Source: JANOGU01 sp964602115 (GTDB lineage Bacteria > Pseudomonadota > Alphaproteobacteria > Rhodobacterales > Rhodobacteraceae). From it: a stretch of DNA of 6,240 nucleotides. The position numbers were made by a program, and so were the translations under genes. Under the pieces are notes generated by a model. It was not told where the DNA came from. It saw only the letters and a list, made by a program, of their open reading frames with translations, and searched no databases. The DNA lies in contig CAZRQN010000166.1 in the NCBI GenBank assembly GCA_964602115.1, positions 1 through 6,240 on the forward strand, read 5' to 3'. Shown here piece after piece: positions 1 to 5,055 of this stretch (position 1 is the stretch's first letter; each line of letters starts with the position of its first letter).

Positions 1-959
1 CACAGGAACATGAAGAGCGAAAGGCTTTCCGGCGCAGCGTAGCGCAGCCACTCCTCGATGGTGAGGCCGTTGCCCTTGGACTTGGAAATCTTCTGGCCCT
101 TGTCGTCGAGGAACAGCTCGTAGGTCATGTGGTCGGGCTTGCGGCCGCCCAAGGCCTCGCAGATGCCGTCGTAGATCGGCGTGTTGGTCGAGTGGTCCTT
201 GCCGTACATCTCGAAATCCACCCCCAGCGCCGCCCAGCGGGCGCCGAAGTCGGGCTTCCACTGCAGCTTCACCTGGCCGCCGGTGACGGGGAGGGTCCAT
301 TCGCGGCCGCTCTCGTCGGTGAAGGTGACGGTGTGGTTGACCTTGTCCACATGGGTGATCGGGACGTAGAGGACGCGGCCGGTTTCGGGGTGGATGGGCA
401 GGAAGCAGGAATAGGTCTGCTGCCGCTCCTCGCGCAGGCTCGGCAGCATGATCTCCATGATCCGCTCGTAGCGTTCCGCCGCCAGCCGCAGCGTGTCGTC
501 GAAGCGGCCGGATTTGTAGAAGTCGGTCGCCGAGATGAACTCGTAGGCGAAGCCGAAGGTATCGAGGAAGCGGCGCAGCATGGCGTTGTTATGGGCGCCG
601 AAGCTTTCGAACTCGCCGAACGGGTCGGGGACGGCGGTGAGCGGGCGCTGCAGGTGTTCGCGCAGCATCGCCGGGTTCGGCACGTTGTCGGGGACTTTCC
701 GCATGCCGTCCACGTCGTCGGAGAAGACGATGAGCCGGGTGGGGATGTCGGAGATGACCTCGAAGGCGCGGCGGATCATCGTGGTGCGCGCCACTTCGCC
801 GAAGGTGCCGATATGGGGCAGGCCCGAGGGCCCATAGCCGGTCTCGAACAGGACATGGCCCTTCTCCGGGTCCTTGCCCGCATAGCGGGCGAGCACGCGG
901 CGCGCCTCCTCGAAGGGCCAGGCGCGGGACTTGAGGGCGGCGTCGCGAAGGGCGGACAT
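1..959 (-). CDS. lysK: Lysyl-tRNA synthetase, class I (3' end cut off by window start)
   Basis: Charges tRNA-Lys with lysine in the cytoplasm, using the class I (Rossmann-fold) LysRS found in archaea and many alphaproteobacteria instead of the class II enzyme. The visible 319 residues contain both class I signatures. The HIGH box variant is P-H-I-G-T at residues 48-52, within GYGPSGLPHIG (bases 804-815 encode HIGT). The KMSKS box is KISKS at 290-294, within KISKSKGN (bases 78-92). Other family-like blocks are FSDDVDGMRK (79-88) and the stretch around MYGKDHSTNTPIYDG (251-265), which I associate with the catalytic domain. The family is usually a little over 500 residues, so the C-terminal anticodon-recognition part lies outside the window. 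The start is the first ATG of the frame (MSALRDAALKSRAWPF). Only a weak AGG lies about 10 nt upstream, so initiation looks modest. It is transcribed divergently from the TerB-like gene. Confidence 0.95.
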   Translation of the reverse strand, partial: MSALRDAALKSRAWPFEEARRVLARYAGKDPEKGHVLFETGYGPSGLPHIGTFGEVARTTMIRRAFEVISDIPTRLIVFSDDVDGMRKVPDNVPNPAMLREHLQRPLTAVPDPFGEFESFGAHNNAMLRRFLDTFGFAYEFISATDFYKSGRFDDTLRLAAERYERIMEIMLPSLREERQQTYSCFLPIHPETGRVLYVPITHVDKVNHTVTFTDESGREWTLPVTGGQVKLQWKPDFGARWAALGVDFEMYGKDHSTNTPIYDGICEALGGRKPDHMTYELFLDDKGQKISKSKGNGLTIEEWLRYAAPESLSLFMFL

Positions 960-991
960 GGGGCATGACCTGTCGAAGGGGGCGGCCCGGG

Positions 992-1020
992 GTCCTATTG
1001 TCGCGGCCCCCCCGCGTCAA
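992..1020 (-). promoter_or_regulatory. Candidate sigma70-type promoter for lysK
   Basis: Read on the minus strand, a TTGACG -35 (1020-1015, five of six consensus bases) is followed by exactly 17 nt and TAGGAC (997-992, three of six) as a possible -10. This would place the transcript start about 25-30 nt upstream of the lysK ATG. The -10 is weak, so the call rests mainly on the good -35, the correct spacing and the position in a divergent intergenic gap. It overlaps the oppositely directed promoter candidate. Confidence 0.4.
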
Positions 1021-1023
1021 TAG
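995..1023. promoter_or_regulatory. 12-bp-arm dyad in the lysK/TerB divergent region (possible operator)
   Basis: CTATTGTCGCGG (995-1006) and CCGCGTCAATAG (1012-1023) are reverse complements at 11 of 12 positions, separated by CCCCC. The two promoter candidates are arranged symmetrically about its centre at 1009. Each -35 sits inside one arm, and each -10 begins in the last bases of the opposite arm. A dimeric regulator bound here would block both promoters. No regulator is encoded beside it in the window, and I do not recognise the site as matching a known one. Confidence 0.5.
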
Positions 1024-1026
1024 ATT
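998..1026 (+). promoter_or_regulatory. Candidate sigma70-type promoter for the TerB-like gene
   Basis: TTGTCG (998-1003, four of six consensus bases), a 17-nt spacer, then TAGATT (1021-1026, four of six). The expected transcript start would be near 1033, giving a leader of about 20 nt with the AGGAG ribosome site at 1042-1046. It overlaps the lysK promoter candidate face to face, and both lie on the same dyad. This is prediction from sequence only. Confidence 0.45.
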
Positions 1027-1053
1027 GCCGCCTGCCCGACCAGGAGAAGCGCC

Positions 1054-1476
1054 ATGTCCGAAGCCCTGCCCTCGATGACGCCCCAGGATGCGCTGGTGGC
1101 GGTGATGGTGGCGGTCTCGGCCAGCGACGAGGACATCCGCACCTCCGAACTGGTGGCGATCGAGCGCATCGTGCGGCAGATGCCGGTCTTCACCGGCTAT
1201 GACACCGACCGGATGCGCACCGTGGCCCAGACCGTCTTTGACCTCTTCTCCGAGGAGGAGGGGCTGGACGCGCTCTTCGGCCTGATCCGCGCGGCGCTGC
1301 CCGAGCGGCTGCGCGAGACCGCCTATGCGCTGGCCTGCGATGTCATCGCCGCTGACGGCAAGCTGCCGGAGATCGAGCTGCGCATGCTGGAAGAGGTGCG
1401 CGAGGAACTGGCGGTGGACCGCCTGCACGCCGCCGCCATCGAATGGGGCGCGCGGGTGCGGCACATGCGGGCGTGA
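1054..1476 (+). CDS. TerB-like (tellurite resistance TerB family) protein
   Basis: A 140-residue, acidic, probably all-helical cytoplasmic protein with no signal peptide or membrane segment. It has the two-repeat pattern of TerB-like domains. The first helix pair includes DALVAVMVAVSASDEDIRTSE (12-32) and the second ETAYALACDVIAADGKLPEIE (89-109). Each carries the small-residue/Asp turn (SASDEDI, AADGKL) followed by E-L, which in TerB structures forms acidic, metal-associated loops. The start is supported by AGGAG at 1042-1046, 7 nt before the ATG. Standalone TerB-like proteins of this size are common in alphaproteobacteria and are not evidence of tellurite resistance; no other ter genes (terC, terD, terZ) are here. 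It is divergent from lysK and lies 91 nt before the DUF2330 gene. The family call is fairly secure; the molecular role is unknown. Confidence 0.8.
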   Translation: MSEALPSMTPQDALVAVMVAVSASDEDIRTSELVAIERIVRQMPVFTGYDTDRMRTVAQTVFDLFSEEEGLDALFGLIRAALPERLRETAYALACDVIAADGKLPEIELRMLEEVREELAVDRLHAAAIEWGARVRHMRA

Positions 1477-1494
1477 GCGCCGCAACCTGCCGTT

Positions 1495-1511
1495 GTCAAA
1501 CGTGATTTGAC
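1495..1511. repeat. Short inverted repeat GTCAAA-N5-TTTGAC upstream of the DUF2330 gene
   Basis: GTCAAA (1495-1500) and TTTGAC (1506-1511) are perfect reverse complements around CGTGA. It lies 57 nt before the DUF2330 start. TTGACC at 1507-1512 resembles a -35, but I see no -10 at 16-18 nt. It could be an operator or a small hairpin in the TerB gene's 3' end. The half-sites point the wrong way for an FNR box. Confidence 0.35.
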
Positions 1512-1516
1512 CTCGC

Positions 1517-1535
1517 GCCTCGCGCCGGGCGAGGC
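1517..1535 (+). other. GC-rich hairpin between the TerB-like and DUF2330 genes
   Basis: GCCTCGC (1517-1523) pairs perfectly with GCGAGGC (1529-1535) around GCCGG, giving a 7-bp stem. The first arm is part of a tandem CCTCGCG/CCTCGCG stretch from 1511, so an alternative register exists (1511-1516 with 1529-1534). No T-run follows, so it is not a classical intrinsic terminator. It may slow or end the TerB transcript, or simply lie in the DUF2330 leader. Confidence 0.35.
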
Positions 1536-1567
1536 TGCTGTCAGGCATTGGCTCAAGGGAGATTGCG

Positions 1568-2854
1568 ATGAGGATCGGGGCCTGGGTTCTGGCTGCGGGA
1601 TTGGCGCTTGGCGCCGTGGCGCAGCCTGCGGCGGCGTTCTGCGGCTTCTATGTCTCCCGTGCCGACGGCTCGCTCTACAACCGCGCCTCCAAGGTCGTGT
1701 ACACGCGGGTCAACGAGCGCTCGGTCATCACCATGTCCTCGGACTATCGCGGCCCGGCGGCGGAATTCGCCATGATCGTGCCGACGCCCGGGGTGCTGGA
1801 GCGCAGCGCGGTGCGGGTGGTCAAGACCGCGACGGTGGATCAGCTCGACGCCTATACCGCGCCCCGGCTGGTGGAGTATTTCGACGACGATCCCTGCGGC
1901 GGCATGGCCGAGCCAGTGATGGAAGCTGAGGTCGTCGAAGACAGCGGCGCCGCCCCGACCCGACGCGAGCGCCGGGAGGGCGCCAAGGCGCTGGGCGTGA
2001 CCATCCTGCGCGAGTACGCGGTGGGCATCTACGACATCCAGATGCTGTCGGCCAAGCAGTCCGACGGGCTGGCGGCCTTCCTGGTCTCGGAAGGCTACAA
2101 GCTGCCGGCCGGCGCCGAGGACGCCTTGCAGGGCTATATCCGCATGGGGATGAAATTCTTCGTCGCCAAGGTGAATCTCAAGCGCCATGCCGAGGGCAAG
2201 GTGCAGGAGCTGGAACCCCTGCAGATCAGCTTCCGGTCCAAGGACTTCATGCTGCCGGTGCAGCTCGGCAAGGTGAACGGCGACGGGCCGCAGGACCTTC
2301 TGGTGATGACGCTGACGCGCGAGGGCGCGGTGACGCTGGCCAACCACCCGATCAAGCGCATCCCCTCGGACGAGAACCTGCCGGTCTTCGTCAAGGACAT
2401 GTTCCCCGATTTCTACCGCGCCATGTTCGACAAGATCGCGCCGAAATCGGGCGCCTTCGTCGAATATGCCTGGGACATGTCCTGGTGCGATCCCTGCGCC
2501 GCCGATCCCCTGAACTATGCCCAGTTCCGCGAGCTGGGGGTGGAATGGGTGCGCAGGGCCGAGGCGACAACCCCCAATGTCTTCGTGACGCGGATGCACA
2601 TCCGCTACGACAAGTCCTCGTTCAAGGAGGACCTGATGTTCCGCGAGACCGGGGACCGCGAGAACTTCCAGGGCCGCTACATCCTCAACCATCCGTTCGA
2701 GGGCGAGATCACCTGCCCGGAAGGCAAGGACTATGTCGCCGAGACCCGCAAGCGCATCCGCGACGAGGCGGCGCGGCTGAAGGCGCTGACCGGCTGGAAT
2801 GCCGGCAAGATCGCCGGGAAGATCGCGGCCACGGTTCCGGCGCGATTCAGGTAG
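1568..2854 (+). CDS. DUF2330 domain-containing exported protein
   Basis: A 428-residue protein of unknown function with a clear Sec signal peptide: Met-Arg, a hydrophobic core through about residue 19, then QPAAA with likely cleavage after A23. C25 follows Phe rather than Gly/Ala, so a lipoprotein is unlikely. The mature N-terminus, FCGFYVSRADGSLYNRASKV, followed by MIVPTPG (69-75), is typical of DUF2330. The protein has five cysteines: C25, C110, a W-C-D-P-C motif at 306-310, and C383. With the leader removed this could allow two disulfides plus one free thiol in the periplasm. A charged segment near 117-140 (EPVMEAEVVEDSG then RREREG-type residues) looks like a flexible insert. I see no C-terminal membrane helix, so the product is probably soluble and periplasmic. 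The start is supported by AGGGAG at 1556-1561, 6 nt before the ATG. The family name is confident; no function can be assigned. Confidence 0.85.
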   Translation: MRIGAWVLAAGLALGAVAQPAAAFCGFYVSRADGSLYNRASKVVYTRVNERSVITMSSDYRGPAAEFAMIVPTPGVLERSAVRVVKTATVDQLDAYTAPRLVEYFDDDPCGGMAEPVMEAEVVEDSGAAPTRRERREGAKALGVTILREYAVGIYDIQMLSAKQSDGLAAFLVSEGYKLPAGAEDALQGYIRMGMKFFVAKVNLKRHAEGKVQELEPLQISFRSKDFMLPVQLGKVNGDGPQDLLVMTLTREGAVTLANHPIKRIPSDENLPVFVKDMFPDFYRAMFDKIAPKSGAFVEYAWDMSWCDPCAADPLNYAQFRELGVEWVRRAEATTPNVFVTRMHIRYDKSSFKEDLMFRETGDRENFQGRYILNHPFEGEITCPEGKDYVAETRKRIRDEAARLKALTGWNAGKIAGKIAATVPARFR

Positions 2855-2873
2855 GGCGCGGACCGGCGAGCGG

Positions 2874-2969
2874 CGGCAAACCCGTCCCGGGCCTGTCCCG
2901 GGACCCCCCGGCGTGCCGGCAGCACCGGGCCGGACGAGGCCCCGGGTCAGGCCCGGGGCGGGTTTGCCG
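2874..2969. repeat. Composite inverted repeat, copy 1 (two hairpin units, 32-nt outer arms)
   Basis: Begins 19 nt after the DUF2330 stop. Positions 2874-2905 pair with 2938-2969: 29 Watson-Crick pairs, one G-U and two mismatches over 32. Within the arms are two self-complementary 21-nt units with 8-bp stems and 5-nt centres. Unit A is 2884-2904 (centre CCTGT) and unit B is 2939-2959 (centre TCAGG); they lie in opposite orientation 34 nt apart. The repeat core shared with the second copy is 2881-2962. The outermost 7 bp (CGGCAAA/TTTGCCG) belong only to this copy. It may act as a 3' hairpin or attenuator for the DUF2330 transcript, since a transcript could fold it in either form. There is no T-run. 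The architecture recalls REP/BIME-type elements. Confidence 0.8.
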
Positions 2970-3067
2970 GCGGGACCGGGGCGGAGGGGGCTGCGGCCCG
3001 GGGCCTCGGGGGTTTCGCCCCGGCCGGCCTTGGCCTAGAAGGCCGCGACCCTTCCGGACCCCGAGCC
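2970..3067 (+). other. hisC leader region, G-rich, with small palindromes
   Basis: Ninety-eight non-coding bases between the composite repeat and hisC. They contain CGGGG (3007-3011) pairing with CCCCG (3018-3022), and GGCCTT (3026-3031) pairing with AAGGCC (3039-3044). TAGAAG at 3036-3041 could be a -10 (four of six), but the matching -35 position (TTTCGC, 3013-3018) is poor. The hisC start has only GAG 2 nt upstream and no good Shine-Dalgarno sequence, unlike most other genes here. A promoter for the three-gene operon should lie in this gap, but I cannot place it convincingly. Confidence 0.35.
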
Positions 3068-4150
3068 ATGACCCAAGCCCCGATTCCGCAGCCCGGCATC
3101 CTCGATATCGCGCTTTATGTCGGCGGGGCGGCGCAGGTGCCGGGCGTGGCCGCGCCGGTGAAGCTGTCGTCGAACGAGAACCCTTTCGGCTGCTCGCCGG
3201 CCGTGGGCGAGGCGATCCGGGCGGCGCTGACCAAGCTGCACCGCTATCCCCCGACCGACCACGCGGCGCTGCGGGCCGAGATCGGCGCCGTCCATGGGCT
3301 TGATCCCGAAAGAATCATCTGCGGCGTGGGCTCGGACGAGGTGCTGACCTGGATCGCCCAGGCCTATGCCGGCCCGGGCGACGAGGTGATCCATCCCGCG
3401 CATGGCTTCCTGATGTACCGCATCTTCGCGCTGTCGGTGGGCGCGACCCCGGTGGCGGTGGCGGAGCGCGAGCGGCGGGTGGATGTCGATGCCATGCTTG
3501 CGGCGGTGACACCGCGCACGCGGCTCGTCTATCTCGCCAATCCTGCCAACCCGACCGGGACGATGCTGTCCGCAGAGGAGATCGTGCGGCTGGCCGATGG
3601 CCTGCCGGGCAATGTGCTCCTGGTGCTCGACGCCGCCTATGCCGAGTTCGCCGGTCAGGACGACGGCGCCCTGGCGCTGGCGGCGACGCGGGCGAATGTG
3701 GTGACGACGCGCACCTTCTCCAAGGTCTATGGTCTGGGGGGGCTGCGGCTGGGCTGGGGTTACGGGCCGCGCGCGGTGATCGAGGTGCTGAACCGCATCC
3801 GGGGGCCGTTCAACCTGTCGGACCTGCAGATCGAGGCCGGGATCGCGGCGCTGCGCGACCGGGCGTTCGTGGAGCGGTCGGTGGCGCATAACACGGCATG
3901 GCGGGTCTGGCTGGCGGCGGAACTGGCGAAGGCCGGGGTGCCTTCGGACGCCTCGCAGGCGAATTTCCTGCTCGCGCGGTTCGGCTCGGCGGAAAAGGCT
4001 GCGGCCTGCGACCTGCATCTTCAGGCGCGCGGGCTGATCGTGCGGCGGGTGGCGGCCTATGGCCTGCCGGCGGCGCTGCGCATCACCATCGGGACCGAGG
4101 ACGACTGCCGGCGCGTGGCTGCTGCGGTGGCGGAATGGAGGGCGTCATGA
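3068..4150 (+). CDS. hisC: Histidinol-phosphate aminotransferase family (PLP, fold type I)
   Basis: A pyridoxal-phosphate enzyme that transfers an amino group between glutamate and imidazole-acetol phosphate (histidine synthesis); many members also accept aromatic 2-oxo acids such as prephenate or 4-hydroxyphenylpyruvate. At 360 residues it is the usual length. Visible motifs are QPGILDI near the N-terminus, LSSNENPFG (33-41), GVGSDE (86-91), NPANPTG (158-164), DAAY (188-191, whose D188 and Y191 contact PLP), the Schiff-base lysine K219 in TFSKVYGLGGLRLGWG with R227 eight residues on, and the C-terminal LRIT (R338) that binds the substrate phosphate or carboxylate. The ATG is right because the family's N-terminus begins just after it, although there is no strong ribosome site. 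It overlaps tyrC by 4 nt (ATGA), implying an operon and probable translational coupling. The family is certain; whether its main job is histidine or tyrosine/phenylalanine synthesis is open, and the neighbour favours an aromatic role. Confidence 0.93.
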   Translation: MTQAPIPQPGILDIALYVGGAAQVPGVAAPVKLSSNENPFGCSPAVGEAIRAALTKLHRYPPTDHAALRAEIGAVHGLDPERIICGVGSDEVLTWIAQAYAGPGDEVIHPAHGFLMYRIFALSVGATPVAVAERERRVDVDAMLAAVTPRTRLVYLANPANPTGTMLSAEEIVRLADGLPGNVLLVLDAAYAEFAGQDDGALALAATRANVVTTRTFSKVYGLGGLRLGWGYGPRAVIEVLNRIRGPFNLSDLQIEAGIAALRDRAFVERSVAHNTAWRVWLAAELAKAGVPSDASQANFLLARFGSAEKAAACDLHLQARGLIVRRVAAYGLPAALRITIGTEDDCRRVAAAVAEWRAS

Positions 4151-5055
4151 GCCGGTATGAGCGGGTGGCCCTGATCGGGCTGGGGCTGATCGCCTCCTCC
4201 ATGGGACATGCGATGAAGGCGGCGGGGCTGGCGGGCGAGATCGTCGGCCATGCGAAATCCGCCGAGACCCGGGCGGTGGCGCTGGAGCTGGGCTTCGTGG
4301 ACCGGGTCGAGGCGACGGCGGCCGAGGCCGTCCGGGGCGCCGACCTCGTGGTCCTTGCCGTGCCGGTGGGCGCGATGGGTCTGCTCGCCGCCGAGATCGG
4401 CCCGCATCTGGCGCCCGGGGCCACGGTGACGGATGTGGGCTCGGTGAAGCAGGCGGTGATCGAGGCGGTCGGGCCGCATCTGCCGGCGGGTGTGCATTTC
4501 GTTCCCGGCCATCCGCTCGCCGGCACCGAGCATTCCGGCCCGCGCTCGGGCTCCGGCGCGCTGTTCCACAACCGCTGGTGGCTGCTCACCCCGCCCGAAG
4601 GGACCGACCGCGCTGCGGTGGGGCGTCTCGCCGGGCTCTGCCGGGCTATGGGCGCCAATGTCGAGGAGATGGACGCGGCCCACCACGATCTGGTGCTGGC
4701 GGTGACGAGCCACACGCCGCACCTGATCGCCTATACGATGGTGGGCGTCGCCGACGATCTCGCCCGGGTGACGGAGAGCGAGGTCATCAAGTTCTCTGCC
4801 GCCGGATTCCGCGACTTCACCCGCATCGCCGCCTCTGACCCGACGATGTGGCGCGACGTGTTCCTGACCAACCGCGAGGCGACGCTGGAGATCCTCGGCC
4901 GCTTCACCGAGGAGCTTTTCGCCCTGCAAAGGGCGATCCGGCTGGGAGACGGGGCGCATCTTTTCGATTACTTTACTCGCACCCGCGCGATCAGGCGGGG
5001 GATCATCGAGGCGGGGCAGGACACGGCGGCCCCGGATTTCGGCAGGGGTGCATGA
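4147..5055 (+). CDS. tyrC: Prephenate/arogenate (cyclohexadienyl) dehydrogenase
   Basis: Oxidatively decarboxylates prephenate to 4-hydroxyphenylpyruvate and/or arogenate to tyrosine, in the cytoplasm. It has 302 residues with no fused chorismate mutase or ACT domain, the compact TyrA/TyrC form. The N-terminal Rossmann domain has GLGLIASS (11-18), VVLAVPV (68-74) and the DVGSVK turn (96-101). The substrate region has PGHPLAGTEHSG (120-131), HHDLVLAVTSHTPHL (179-193, including the H189 typical of the family) and GFRDFTRIAASDPTMW (220-235). The start is the ATG overlapping the hisC stop, with GGAGGG at 4137-4142. The reading frame stays open far upstream (back to 3898), but that extension is inside hisC and is not family-like. 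The loop after the second strand reads VGHAKS, with no Asp/Glu at the usual NAD-selecting position, so NADP use or mixed use is possible. It overlaps the next gene by 4 nt. Confidence 0.93.
   Translation: MSRYERVALIGLGLIASSMGHAMKAAGLAGEIVGHAKSAETRAVALELGFVDRVEATAAEAVRGADLVVLAVPVGAMGLLAAEIGPHLAPGATVTDVGSVKQAVIEAVGPHLPAGVHFVPGHPLAGTEHSGPRSGSGALFHNRWWLLTPPEGTDRAAVGRLAGLCRAMGANVEEMDAAHHDLVLAVTSHTPHLIAYTMVGVADDLARVTESEVIKFSAAGFRDFTRIAASDPTMWRDVFLTNREATLEILGRFTEELFALQRAIRLGDGAHLFDYFTRTRAIRRGIIEAGQDTAAPDFGRGA

Noticed and set aside
129..968. Long plus-strand open frame opposite lysK
   Set aside because: It lies antisense to a clear class I LysRS with both catalytic motifs. Its product has the His/Arg/Gly/Val-rich look of a GC-rich shadow frame.
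1054..1476. A tellurite-resistance or stress (ter) operon
   Set aside because: Only a lone TerB-like domain is present, with none of the terC, terD or terZ partners, so no resistance system can be claimed.
1553..2692. 379-codon minus-strand open frame opposite the DUF2330 gene
   Set aside because: Composition is His/Arg/Gly/Leu-rich with no recognisable domain, and the plus strand carries a signal peptide, ribosome site and family motifs. It is a high-GC artefact.
2970..3020. A further copy of the repeat unit (GCCCGGGG followed by CCTCGGGG)
   Set aside because: Only a half-arm matches; there is no second arm or TCAGG-type centre, so it is taken as chance in G-rich sequence.
2485..3303. Plus-strand frame bridging the DUF2330 end, the repeat and the hisC start
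   Set aside because: It crosses the composite repeat and reads both neighbours out of frame; its product is low-complexity Arg/Gly/Pro.
3898..4146. N-terminal extension of tyrC or an alternative upstream start
   Set aside because: The extension lies inside hisC in another frame. The family's N-terminus and a GGAGGG site fix the start at 4147.
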